Shown: piece after piece, positions 1-9,959 of the stretch
How positions within the stretch are numbered: the first letter of the stretch is position 1
How the letters are laid out: every line of letters starts with the position of its first letter
Origin: Magicicada cassinii
Lineage: Eukaryota; Arthropoda; Insecta; Hemiptera; Cicadidae
Reading direction: 5' to 3'
DNA length: 21,664 bases
NCBI GenBank assembly: GCA_028571305.1
Contig: JAOXNS010177697.1
Location: forward strand, 1-21,664
Notes under the pieces: generated by a model
What the model was told of the DNA's origin: nothing
The model's input: the letters and a program-made list of their open reading frames with translations, nothing else
The model's database searches: none
Made by a program: the position numbers and the translations under genes

Positions 1-506
1 AATTGTCTACATTTAATTTTACCTTTATTACCATTTAGTTAATAATTCATTCCATCAAAAAAGATTATTGTAATTGTTAAATTCTTGTAATTATTGTTGC
101 ATTAAACAAACACTTAGTTGAATTTAAACAATTGTCTTTTAATTTCTAAACTTACACTTATTTTTTTCCCATTTCCTTTCTTAGATTTACTCAGTATTAT
201 GTAAATTATATGATATTTCCTATCTCATTTGTAAATAAATTTAATTCCAATTGTAGTCAGCTTATAATATTGTGATTTTATGCACAATACGTGTACGCCA
301 CTGGATGCATTTCCGTACTTTACCTTGGAGAGAGCATCTACATGTACTGTATTTCTGTCTGTGACATACCATCACTTTGACATTTAAAACACAATACTGG
401 TATAGTTTCGGTAGTTAGTGCTAGATAATATTTGTAATGGATTTACCATTTTGAAGCTTGTGGTGTGTTTATTGTAAAACTGTAGTTAGGTCCAGAAACG
501 TCTCTG

Positions 507-530
507 GTGTGTGTGTGTGTGTGTGTGTGT
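507..530. repeat. (GT)12 microsatellite
   Basis: Twelve uninterrupted GT units, followed directly by TTATAAAAG. This is a simple dinucleotide tract in otherwise unassigned AT-rich DNA. Confidence 0.97.
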
Positions 531-1723
531 TATAAAAGTTACAAATACACCCTACGAAAGTTTAATAAAAAATTGGTAGTATTCCTAGCTTACACTTTTT
601 GCGTTTAGTTTTATTTCTTTTCTAATACCACATACACAGGAGGCCTCCTAGTGTTCTAGGTAAGAGTCTGAGAAACTTGGATAAAATACGTGCTTGTCGA
701 TTGCTTTATACACTTCGTAAACAATTGTATACAACAGGTTTGATTAAAGCAAGCCAAATTTGTAATAAAATGACAGTACAATATTTGTCAATATTATTTT
801 ATTGCTAGCAAAGCGCCACACTGTTCTGCATAGTTATTTCATTCGGATTTTAAATTAACAGGAACAAAACGATGAGTATTCATAAAATGTTTATTGAAAT
901 ATTTTTCATAAATGTCGCTGCTATCACAGATTTTAATTTGATGTTGTGTAAAAATATTAAACTACACGCGAGTATCAATTTATGCAACTGTCGTAGTAAA
1001 GTTGCTACATACGTACAGCAGTGATCAAGCGATGCAGACACAATTAGCCGAATCTGATATCTATTATGACGGTGGTGGACTCCATAATTTACTGGAATTT
1101 TTTATTGATACGGTATACATTGTTTACCTGCTTGCTTCCATCCGATGTTACCAGACACTTTAACCTGAAACCTACAATGTACGTTTATACGTGGCCCAAA
1201 AATTTGTCTTGTCATATAATTTGCACTTTTCATAAGTTATCAGTATTTTTTGAGGTTTGTGTTTGCATGTAATAATAATCGTAGGTTTTCCTGTTTGCTG
1301 AGTCCCTATTTGAAAAGTAAATTTACCTTGTTCTCCACTAAAAAGAGTTGTAATTAGAAACTTTACTAGCTTTATATAAGCTCAAGTGAGACCAGGGCTA
1401 TTTTGTTTATAACACCAATGTTAGTCATTGCAAAACATCAAGTTGGCAAACACAGATGAACGTATGCATGCAGATGCTGTATGTATGTGTGGGGGGGGTG
1501 GAGACGGATGAGGACGTAAATTAAGAACGACATTAGATGTAACTGCTCTAGTAGCAGTACAATAATTGTCGTCGAGTTTTTTGTTCAGTGATACAAATAA
1601 TCGTTTAATTTTTTCATGGTAATATTTGGGAAGGTCATATTAGTCAGCTTCAATATCTAGTCACTGAGCATAATATTATTATGTGGACGAATGTGGCTTA
1701 TATAAATTTAATGTTCACTTCAA

Positions 1724-1764
1724 CTAGAATACTTCTAGAATATACTAGAATACCTATCTAGAAT
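1724..1764. repeat. Four irregularly spaced copies of CTAGAAT
   Basis: CTAGAAT occurs at 1724, 1735, 1745 and 1758, so the spacing is 11, 10 and 13 bases. Each copy is half of the palindrome TTCTAGAA, which is complete at 1733-1740. I see no gene beside it. It may be a decayed short tandem repeat. Confidence 0.75.
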
Positions 1765-2580
1765 GTCTCTTGCAACTAATCCTTCCATAGAACGCTTTTA
1801 CAAACGACATCAGCGCTGGTGATTCAAATATTCCTACTTATATGTTTCCTCAAATTACAATGTTAATAGACTCAACTCTCTACAGTAATATACAGTATTT
1901 CTGTGTAGGTTCCTGTATACTTTTAAAGAAAGCTCACGCTGGTTTTCGTCCTCCAGCTTCCGTTGTCTTCTCTCTTCGTTATTCTACTTTCAACATTTAT
2001 AGTTTCAGTTTCGTAGTCATTTACTTTCGGTATGTTTTCTTTTTTTGCCATTCCTCTCTTTCTATTGCTTCTTCTCTGGTGTCATTGTTTCGGTATCTTA
2101 TACAAATGTTGGCTGACTGGCAGATATTCTAAAAGAACATTTAACCCAAGGTAAATACAGTATATTCTTTAACGACACGTTCTCCTGCTAAATGTCTCTT
2201 CGTTACAACACATACTTGATCGGCCATTACGTACATTAGTTGTTACGTGATAGGTCGTGATTGTGACTAACTTTAGTGTGAAAAGTCAAATAGATAGCAT
2301 GCATTATTTGATATCTGTATTCTTAATCCAGTATTTCCCTCTATAAATAAAATAATCCAAAACTTACTGTTTAAAATACACAACATTTATGAAATTAGAT
2401 AAAAATAAATAAAAGCTTAAAATTGCGGTTAAAAATGTACTTAATTCGCGGTTCTGGTGCACTGTGTCTTATACTGTTCTGCACAGACTACCTAGGCGTT
2501 TGATGCTTCTTAACATGAAGTGCTTATTACGCATCATAATATGAATACTACGCCCGAACCTACAATATCATGGCCTCTTT

Positions 2581-2593
2581 GGGGGGGGGGGGG
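2581..2593. repeat. 13-base G homopolymer
   Basis: A run of 13 G residues follows CCTCTTT. It lies about 60 bases before the G+C-richer LINE and could mark the disturbed left edge of that insertion, but no target-site duplication was identified. Run length is prone to sequencing error. Confidence 0.9.
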
Positions 2594-2639
2594 TAATAAC
2601 TGTTAACTCTTCAGCAGGCTAACAGGGCAATGGTAATGA

Positions 2640-2949
2640 AGGTTTAACAAGGCTGTTTGTGCCGCTTAAAAACACACGGTAGCCCACGGTGGATTCGATC
2701 GTGCCAATAGGTGGATGGCGCAAACGATGGCCTCAAGGCACCAGGACGCACCCTGTTGTATTTAGTTCTAGTTGCGATACTCGAAGACTCTGCCGCGGTG
2801 GTCTGTTATTTCCCCGGAACTCCTGGGAGTCAAATGCTAGGTTTCCAAAATAATCCTGGGGTTGAGGGATCCCTTAAAATCACTCGTCCAGAAAATGCGC
2901 TCCTCGGAGGGTGAAGAGAAGGAGGCACTACGGTACTGTAAATGCGGAG
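2640..2949 (+). other. Probable 5' UTR or ORF1 start region of the LINE
   Basis: The base composition matches the LINE downstream rather than the AT-rich flank. An open frame of 67 codons at 2711-2914 reads through most of it, with a Pro/Gly-rich middle. I recognise no domain. It is placed with the LINE because it continues into the ORF1 homology without an obvious boundary. Confidence 0.4.
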
Positions 2950-2952
2950 AAT

Positions 2953-3692
2953 TTTTTGGTACCTTCTGCCTGTAGGCCTCCGGTACCTGAACATTTTATA
3001 GCTAGGAGGAAATAAGGTGACTTCACGAAAGTGAGTCCCTTGTTAATAGAAAAATCCGTAACTGCTAATGTTGGATTGCCTGTTACGGACATTAGAAAAA
3101 CGGCTGGTGGTCTGTTGATCGACACCCTAACCGACCAGCAATGGTCACGATTACAAGTGTTAAAGAAGATCGAAGAGGTAGAACTTGAAGTGAGTTCCCA
3201 CAACAATCTGAATACCACAAATGGAGTGGTTGCGTGCCGTGACTGACTAAACTATACTGAAGAGGAGACTGCAACTGAACTAGCACCACAAGGATGTATG
3301 GCATGTCAGACGCTAACCGTGCGCAGGGCTAATAGCTCACACACTCCTTCCGCCTCCCATGTCTTGACTTTTAACATGAGAACACTGCCAGAGAAAATCC
3401 GAGCTGAGCGTAAGACCTTTCATCCTCAGTCTTCATTGCTTGCGTTTTGGGCACATCACATCCAGGTATGCTTGAGTCACAAGACATGTTTTTGTGGAAA
3501 GTCTGCCCATCGAGATGACCTTGTGCCGAATCGATGAAATGGATTAACTAGAGTGGCCAACCATCTTTCAAGTCAGACAATCGTCCTGTGTAGATCGAGA
3601 GGTAACCATTCAAGAAATGAAAACTTTAAAGAGAATCAGATACCTCGAAGGTAAAACGTTGTTTGCCCGGCGAATCAGGGCACACTTATAAA
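2953..3692 (+). pseudogene. LINE ORF1 (gag-like RNA-binding protein) pseudogene
   Basis: Frame 1 from 2953 to 3537 aligns in order with I-type ORF1 proteins. It begins with FLVPSA and is followed by DFTKVSPLLIEKSVTA (family pattern: S-P-F-L-I-x-K). Then come KTAGGLLIDT (RSGDLLVE-like), HNNLNTTNGVVACRD (LN-x-x-KGV-like), YTEEETATELAPQG and VLTFNMRTLPEKIRAE, which matches the motif just before the zinc knuckles. The knuckles themselves are worn; a Cys/His relic reads KTCFCGKSAHRDD. Frame 1 has stops at 3013, 3244 and 3535. The following VTIQEMKTLKRIRYLEG (family pattern W-x-x-E-x-x-I-x-x-IK....I-Y-x-EAR) lies in frame 2 from 3602, so a shift occurred in between. In living elements this protein coats the element RNA. 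No function is likely here. Confidence 0.8.
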
Positions 3693-4149
3693 AAATAGTG
3701 CCCTGCACTTATAGCTATGCACAGACTGTTAAGTATTCCAGCAGTGACGTCATCACTTCTAGTGAGAGAGGTACAGACGAGCGCCGAACGAAGACAATCG
3801 CATTGCTATTAAGCGACTTCGAGCTGCCGCGCCGCTCATAGAACAATATTCGCTGCTTCTCGACCATTACAGTTTAAGCCTATCGCATGTATAGAACCCG
3901 ATGGTAATTCATTTGCAACCCCGATGAAATTGCTGACACCGTGGTTGCACTATATGCCGAGTTCATTAGTGCAGAAAGTTATCCTCTCGATTTTCTAGCA
4001 AAAATACTGACGTCGAAACTGAACTGAACTGAACGGAACTGAACGGAAAGGTACAGAACCTACAATGTGCCTTTCATGATGAGTGAATTACAGTCCGCTA
4101 TCCGCGCTGCCGGGAAAGGAGCGATCTGAAGGCCGTAAAGGTCCTTAAA
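3693..4149 (+). pseudogene. LINE ORF2 N-terminal and pre-RT remnant, endonuclease deleted
   Basis: Frame 2 from 3926 to about 4115 matches the linker before the RT of I-type ORF2. EIADTVVALYAEF resembles the ADTLAAHFA-type helix, and YNVPFMMSELQSAI (4061-4102) resembles the N-x-P-F-T-x-x-E-L-x-x-A-L motif that precedes the RT. The apurinic endonuclease domain, about 230 residues in the family, is not visible, nor is the segment of about 50 residues that should follow this motif. Two or more internal deletions are inferred. Two in-frame stops come from a GAACT repeat at 4015-4048. Confidence 0.65.
4015..4048 (+). repeat. Short (GAACT/GAACG)n tandem repeat inside the LINE
   Basis: Six units of the 5-mer GAACT or GAACG follow one another within the pre-RT coding remnant. 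Five-base units do not keep the reading frame in general; here they add stops in frame 2. The repeat probably expanded after the element died. Confidence 0.85.
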
Positions 4150-5100
4150 GCAGAGAACTATCGTCCAGTATCATTGACGTGCTGTTTAGGAAAATTATTG
4201 GAGGCGGTGGTTAACAACCGGCTTATCTGGTGTCTCAAAAACCACGACCTACGGACTGTACCCATTGTGGGTACAGGAAGCATCGTTCTGCTACTGATCA
4301 GCTGGTATATCTAAAGAACGCAGTTCAAAACAATGTCAGCAAAGGAAAACACGCGGTTGCAGTGTTCTTCGAATTGGAAAAGCATTCAATAAAACGTGGA
4401 GCTACAACATCTTAAAACAGCTGCATGATTGGCGGATCACGTAACCTGCCCCACATTTATCTCCAGCTTTCTCAGGAATAGGACTTTCTGTGTTCGATGC
4501 TAGCAATCACTATCGGCCCCACACGATCTGGAAAATGAAATGCTGCAAGGATCACCGTTTAGCGGCACCCGTTTTACTGTCGCCATAAATGGGATCTTTG
4601 AGGGTATAGAAACATCAGCTGGGAAGTGCGTGTATGTTACTGATCTTCGCTGTTCTACTAGTCTAAAGCTACGGCAATGATTAAACGGAAAATTCAAGGC
4701 GCTATAGACACGTTGGTTGAAAATATTAACATCATAGCCTTTCTTTCTCAGCAACAAAGACGACCTGTGTCCGCTTCTGTCAAAATCGAGAAAGCCACGC
4801 GGATCCAATTTAACCATAAAGATCGGTTACAATATAAGTCTGGAATAAAATCTTGGAGCTTAACTTTCGATAGACACTTGACGTGGAATGCGAATGTTGG
4901 AAACTTGGTTGGGAGGTGCATCTCCCATTCCTCATCTCCACATCTGCTTGAAGAAGCTAGAACCTATTTACAATGCTGGGGTGCGCTGCGCAACAGAGAC
5001 ATTTCGCACTAGCCTAGTAGAAAGTTTGTAATATAAAGCAGGAATGACATCGTTACACCTTCGACGTCAGTTTCTGTTGCTAAGATATGTGCCTCGACGA
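4150..5100 (+). pseudogene. LINE ORF2 reverse transcriptase domain, decayed
   Basis: RT motifs appear in the right order but in changing frames. ENYRPVSLTCCLGKLLEA (frame 1, from 4153) is followed by HCGYRKHRSATDQLVYLKN (frame 3; family C-G-F-R-x-x-R-S-T-x-D). Then comes HAVAVFFELEK, the metal-binding motif A, normally F-F-D-L-E-K-A, with Glu in place of the catalytic Asp. ATAMIKRKIQGAIDTL follows the active-site box. SWSLTFDRHLTWNANV (family FLG-x-x-F-D-x-x-L-x-W) lies near 4855-4900. ETFRTSLVESL and LHLRRQFLLLRY at about 4995-5090 are the RT C-terminal A-F-R-T-S-P and L-R-R motifs. The catalytic Y-x-D-D box reads YVTD at 4633-4644. The enzyme would copy element RNA at a nicked target. This copy is dead. 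Confidence 0.82.
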
Positions 5101-5109
5101 CGGAGAGTG

Positions 5110-5440
5110 AGTTGGTAGTAACGTTTGTCATCGAGGGCGCCTCCCACTAGTTGACATTTTCCAAGACGGCAAGTGTATACACCAGCGAACTGTATGCGGG
5201 ATGGCTAGTTCTTCGACTCTATGAACACCGAGAAAATTTGTTATCTTTATGAATTCACTGAGTATTGTAACTGCTTTGAACAACCCCGGCACAGTGGATC
5301 TGTTATTGCAACAGATAAAGGCGCTATGCCATGCATTAGTTCATCTTTTTCCTTTTGTTTTTTGTTTTTGTTTTTGTTTTTGGAGTCCGAGTCTTGTAGG
5401 TACTGAAGGGAATAAAGAGATGACGCTGCAGCGAGACAAG
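5110..5440 (+). pseudogene. LINE ORF2 RNase H domain remnant
   Basis: ASVYTSELYAG-like sequence at about 5160-5200 matches the T-A-E-L-x-A strand of LINE RNase H domains. KFVIFMNSLSIVTALNN at about 5232-5285 matches F-V-I-x-x-D-S-L-S-x-L-x-A-L, with the catalytic Asp of the DSLS motif read as Asn. LLLQQIKALCHAL follows. WSPSLVGTEGNKEM at about 5380-5420 matches the W-x-P-S-H-V-G-I-x-G-N-E-x-A-D motif that closes the domain. A T-rich hexamer repeat sits directly before this last motif. The domain removes RNA from the hybrid in I-type elements and is the main reason for the family call. Confidence 0.78.
5355..5382 (+). repeat. (GTTTTT)n hexamer microsatellite within the RNase H remnant
   Basis: About four to five near-perfect GTTTTT units, the first one slightly longer. 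Six-base units keep the reading frame, and the repeat encodes alternating Phe and Cys just before the conserved W-S-P-S-L-V-G. Confidence 0.9.
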
Positions 5441-5559
5441 CTGTAGACAGCCCAGAAGAAAAAATGCGATTGACATACATAAGACCTGAGAACACAAAAA
5501 TAACTGCCACAAATACCACAAGTGTGACAGCAGATGTGGAAAACACAACATAGCGAACT

Positions 5560-5735
5560 TTCTGACGTGAAGCGGAACGTCCGTAAATGGCAAATGGCAG
5601 GTTATCGAAGTCGTCGTGAGCAAGTTTGCATTACTAACTTGATGTTTTCTTACCTCCTACAAGGACAAGAACGATCCGTCTGTACTTGTGGATCGAATAC
5701 TATTAGACTCAGAAAATCGAATACTATTAAAGAAT
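5560..5735 (+). pseudogene. LINE ORF2 C-terminal Cys/His tail remnant
   Basis: In frame 2 at about 5600-5690, SRREQVCITNL is followed by FSYLLQGQERSVCTCGSNT. This matches the tail found after RNase H in I-type ORF2 proteins, where R-x-x-E-V-x-L-x-R-L-R-I-G-H-T is followed by L-T-H-x-x-L-L....P-x-C-x-C-G and then H-I-L-x-x-C. The two cysteines of the CxC are present. The G-H-T, the T-H and the closing H-I-L motif are worn away. It confirms that the RNase H-bearing ORF2 ran to its end before decaying. Confidence 0.65.
5692..5729 (+). repeat. 14-bp direct repeat ATCGAATACTATTA, two copies
   Basis: Identical copies at 5692-5705 and 5716-5729, a 24-base period. They lie at the extreme 3' part of the LINE remnant where the closing H-I-L motif would be expected, so a local tandem duplication probably replaced or obscured it. 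Confidence 0.9.
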
Positions 5736-5741
5736 TGTCGC

Positions 5742-5773
5742 TTTCCACAATAACATAATAATTTTTGTGGAAA
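5742..5773. repeat. Perfect 9-bp inverted repeat with 14-base loop
   Basis: TTTCCACAA (5742-5750) pairs exactly with TTGTGGAAA (5765-5773). It sits at the junction between the LINE remnant and AT-rich DNA and could be a 3' UTR hairpin of the LINE or chance. Confidence 0.6.
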
Positions 5774-5774
5774 A

Positions 5775-8700
5775 ATGTATTTATTCAGTATAAAAATAAA
5801 AATTAAATAAACAAGTGGACGCTAGCACTAAACTATAAAACACAAGGCAATGCTTAGACTTAGTTGAAAATATTTAACGTGTGTCTACTTCTTTTTTTAC
5901 TTAATTTAGGCTCAAGTGTGAAAAAATATGTTCTATTTTGTAACAGATTTTTATTCGTAGAGATTATGCATATCTTAACGCTACCTTCCTGCTGGTTCTA
6001 GTCCTAACGTATTCTGCGGATAAGTAGAGGTATACGCCTATATGTTGCAGTGCAGGAAATTGCACTATATGTCATTATGTCATATCCGCAATTCTGTTAT
6101 GTTATGCCCGCAGAATTCTTATACGTATTCCTTGTAGAATTTCTGTGCCTCGTGACGCGAACCTTCAAAATTTTCCAGTTCCTCCAATATGCGTTAACAG
6201 AATTGACACGTGTATTATGTATTCTAATTTGTTATTAAATAGTTTTAATTTCATAAGAATAGGAAATTTTAATTTTATTATAATTTTTTTCATAAGTAAC
6301 TGAAACATGAAATTTTATTTTGTGTTTTTTATGAATATATTTCCCATTCAAAAATAAATATTATTAGATTATCACATAAATTTGAGGCTATAATAATGGA
6401 CATTAAAATGTACTCATGAACGCGTTTATGAAGGGGAAGTGTGTCCGCGGCCGGACATTACAGTAAATTTTGTGTCCGGGTGTGTCGTGGCTAAAGCAGT
6501 AATTACACTCGGCACCCTTCTTCTTTGTCGTACTTTACATCCATTCATTCATTCTACGTACTATTGAAATGTTAATATTTAACTATATATTTTGCATTAA
6601 AAGTAATGCAATTCTAACACGGTTGGAGATTATGTTTAAGCTGAAATTACCCGAACTATATTCGAACTGTTTTATGTTTCAATATACTACTTGAAGATGT
6701 CAACCTCTTTTTCTAATCTATTACCGATCTTTTACGGAGGCATACTCACTATCCTCTCTTTGTCGGAAAGCAAATACATACATACACAAACACATATGTA
6801 AACAGTGGTTTATGAACATAGTTATTACGTCACATTGTCTACACTCGTCTATGCTGAATACTAGACAGCAACAATGAATCTACAGTTTTGTTTTCAGATA
6901 TGATAGACTAAAGCATTACTGACATTTTATGTAAGCTTAAAAGCATATGAGAAATTAAAACGTAAATAGTTGCAGACCCGTATGGAACATAAACTTTAAA
7001 TATCGTTCTATGTAAAATATGAATATCTCGGTGACTTTACTAAAACGTTGTAGGCTTATATTTTTTTTTAATTTGAAGGCACATTAACCTTCTTTAAATC
7101 TCTTCAACATTTTTCCCAAAGGGAATTATATAAGAGGGTATGAATAATTTCAAACTCTGAAACATAAATTTGTCATGGGTTATAATGAAATTGGACAAGT
7201 TAAATTATTATCAAAGAGATATAAATACGTATACATTAGGGAATACTAAGATGATTTAGTCTGGTAATAAAGTACGGCTGATGAAGTATTCGCCTGATTA
7301 CTTTGTGGAACACAATTCAAAGAAATGACTTCTTTTACTATAGTCGTAAAGTTAAATATTAAGGTAATAACTTTTCTTATTGAGAAAATAAGTTGCGTAT
7401 TTTAATACTTTCTTATCTACGGCATGAATTCAAGAACATTTTGCATTCAAAATGTATTTCACTTGTAAATTAAATTGTTATATTATAAAAGAACGTTTTA
7501 CACGTATCTTCGTTACAATTATGCATACGTTTAATTTGTTTTGATATTGTTTACAACAGAACTGGCACAGATAAGACAGATTACATTTTGTGGTTTCCAG
7601 CAACACATAGCTACAGTTTGTTATGCAAGTATAGAAAGTGTTAGGCGTTTATATTAATTTTGTTTGTTTATTAAAAATAAAATTAAGACTGAAGAACAGA
7701 TAACGTAGTTTTATTAAGATATTTCATAGAATAGAATTAAAAATAGTATTAACAAATTAGTGTTACAAGTTGTCACTTACCGTTATATCAGTAGTACCCA
7801 ATGTTCTATACTCATCCAGACGTTTCTGCAGATTTGGAAGAGCAAGAAAGTCGGATGAGTAGAGTGTAAAAACGCAAAGGGAGTAATCGAATGTGTATTA
7901 GTGTATTAAAAGTTTTTTCCACACTCTCTAAATTACAATACTAATACAGATTGTAGAGATTTACCAGGTCTGTTAAATTCCCATGTTTTATGGAATAAGA
8001 ACGTATCATACAGTCGAATTCCTCCTTGTCGAAATAGTTCTTGCTTTGGCATGTTAGTATGTCAATATTCAAGTATTAGTACTTAGTGTTAGTATTAGTA
8101 TTAGTATATTAAGGTTTGATGTTAAAAACATCTGCGTAACAGTCCTATGTCTGTTAATGATATTAGCTTTGTGTCAAATTTGTTTTCAGTGACTAAGTGT
8201 ATTATCCCATCTTGCAAGATGTCTTTGTTGTATATTAATTTTATTAAAATTTTGAATTTAACAATTTATTTAGAATTCATAATAAATATTTTCTCTCTCA
8301 TAATAACGCAACTCTTTTACAGTCATACAACTGGAAATATGTAAAAATCTTACTCTGTAAAATCGATCTGCAGCGTCGTTAACATCCTTTGTGCGTCTTT
8401 AACCATGGCTGTGTAACAATGGCAATAGTAAAGTAGCAGAATCTTACCACAAAAGTAATGAATTTACTTTAGCATATACTATTGTAATCAAAATAAGAAA
8501 TTTTATGATTGTCTTTAGAAGATTGGAGATCGAATACTTGCCCGGTAAAAATGTAAACGTAAAATCCTACTTAGACGAACTTGCAAAAATGTATAATCAG
8601 AGTGTTACTGTTACCGAGTTGATCAATCCGCTCCATAGATGGGAACTCCCTTTTCGATACGTCCTGGAAACACAATGAAGGTGGTTCATTGTATGTAATC

Positions 8701-9959
8701 GTAATGAGTGGCTTCACAACAGCAGTAATGCAGTAATGCATTAGCAACCTTAACAAGACACCGTGACTGCAAGACTATGGATCAAAAAATTGTCAGGTCT
8801 ACACCAGATCAAAAATATCTACTCATTCAATATTCACATGGTAATCATTTTGTTTAGTCATATGAAAACTTTCAAATTCTAATTCAGTACAAGCGTTGAC
8901 ATTTGCAAATAGTCTCTTCTAAATTTAAGATGCGCACAACTAGAGGACAGTACTTAAGGTACAGCAGCAATACTTAATAAACTTCAAGAATACGTGTCAG
9001 CACGGTAAATACAAACAAGAGAATTTTTTTAAAAACCCGCCACCGTCACAAGCATCTAGCTGGACTTAAAGACAAAATGGCTACTTGTCAAATACATTAA
9101 CAGGGAGTCTTATTAAACACCGTTAAGACCTGAGCCATATAATGTGGGCACTCAAGTAATCTAGTCAAAATTTGACCCTATCTGTATCTTCCAGGCTATG
9201 ACGTATCACAGCCTAAACATATGACGTGAAAGAAATAAGAAGGGAAAGATCCAGAGGTAAATTTACAATAGGGAAGGTCCATTAATATGAGTCACAACAA
9301 AGTAAGGTGATGTAATATCATAACACAGTAATATAAAGTAATGTACCTTGGAAATTCAGTTTGACACCAAACATTAGATTTTATCATTGAAACAGACTTC
9401 AGAAGAATCCAGGCACGTAAACCATTGGTTTACTTATTACTATCCAGCTACAAGCGAGTTATGATGATAGATTTTTTATAAATCTGAGTAATTTGTTAAT
9501 TATGTCTTGTAATATACTGACGGTATTACACGATGCACTCTTTGTGTTTATAGTGACCTTGTAACTAAGACTTTCTTCTTTTATAGTTATACGTTAATAA
9601 ACGTTCTACTGCTGTAAAAGGCTCGGTTAAGTACATACTACTGAATCGTGTATAACACATTTTTGCTCTGGAGGTATAAACGGAATGACATTCAGACACT
9701 GGTAACATCGGATAAACAGGCCTTCATACACGTCGTGCACGCCGCGTTACGTGATGTGGCCGAGAAACCTAATATTGTAACTGTGGGTAGCCACAAACAG
9801 CCACACTGTTCTGTCAGACAGTCTTTGGTAACACGTGAAAAAATTAGTTTCAGCAATAGTGAATGTAAACTCTTTACTTACAAATCACAATATTTCGGAA
9901 CAATCCCGACATAATATGAAAGGCTTTGTGTTTCCCAAGTGTTAAGTCAAGCCCACACT
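5775..9959. other. AT-rich non-coding stretch, no gene recognised
   Basis: No frame longer than 88 codons and no family motif was recognised on either strand. The only open frame with a mixed composition is at 9648-9914 (+, 88 codons); its translation matches nothing I know. A short GC-richer hairpin occurs at 6443-6458, where TGTCCG and CGGACA flank CGGC. Three perfect TTAGTA units are at 8089-8106. Confidence 0.65.
8089..8106. repeat. (TTAGTA)3 hexamer repeat
   Basis: Three perfect units, preceded by degenerate TTAGTACTTAGTG. It is not the insect telomere unit TTAGG. Confidence 0.85.

Larger units (their letters stand above)
1..2639. other. AT-rich non-coding stretch, no gene recognised
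   Basis: All six frames are broken by frequent stops. The longest open frames here (68 and 96 codons, at 1066-1272 and 1842-2132 on the + strand) show no domain I recognise. The second is a translation of a T- and C-rich stretch and gives a Phe/Ser-rich peptide typical of chance translation. Only short repeats are visible: the (GT)12 tract, four CTAGAAT copies, an 8-base G run at 1491-1498 and a 13-base G run at 2581-2593. It could be intergenic or intronic DNA. Confidence 0.7.
2640..5760 (+). mobile_element. Decayed I-group non-LTR retrotransposon (LINE) with ORF1, RT and RNase H remnants
   Basis: This stretch is visibly richer in G+C than its flanks. Read on the + strand it shows, in the order expected for a two-ORF LINE, an ORF1 gag-like protein, a short pre-RT segment, a reverse transcriptase, an RNase H domain and a C-terminal Cys/His tail. 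RNase H after the RT is known for the I, Nimb, Loa, Ingi and Tad types and is absent from typical Jockey and CR1 elements, so I place it in the I superfamily. Many stops and frame changes make it a fossil. Almost all of the endonuclease region is missing: only about 460 bases separate the ORF1 end from the RT YRPVSL motif, where more than 1 kb would be expected. The left limit is uncertain; the first solid homology begins at about 2950. No poly-A tail or target duplication was found. Confidence 0.85.

Noticed and set aside
1724-1764. Possible heat-shock element made of GAA and TTC units
   Set aside because: The spacing between GAA and TTC units is three bases in one place where two are required, and no gene follows.
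1842-2132. 96-codon hydrophobic Phe/Ser-rich open frame that could be read as a membrane protein
   Set aside because: The hydrophobicity follows from a T- and C-rich DNA stretch. No signal, homology or gene structure supports it.
2680-2710. Sequence resembling tRNA A and B boxes (TAGCCCACGGTGG, GGATTCGATCG)
   Set aside because: The two boxes overlap and no cloverleaf can be drawn, so neither a tRNA nor a tRNA-derived SINE is supported.
2928-3304. Minus-strand open frames of 96 and 70 codons
   Set aside because: They are antisense to the ORF1 remnant, whose + strand translation carries the family motifs.
4500-4817. 105-codon minus-strand open frame
   Set aside because: It lies antisense to the RT remnant, where the + strand carries recognisable RT motifs.
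5247-5623. Two overlapping minus-strand open frames of 99 and 95 codons
   Set aside because: They are antisense shadows of the RNase H remnant and its hexamer repeat.
8089-8106. Possible telomere-like repeat
   Set aside because: The unit is TTAGTA, not TTAGG, and has only three copies.
9648-9914. 88-codon open frame on the + strand with mixed composition
   Set aside because: No domain, no related neighbour and no splice or promoter context was recognised. One such frame is expected by chance in a window of this size.
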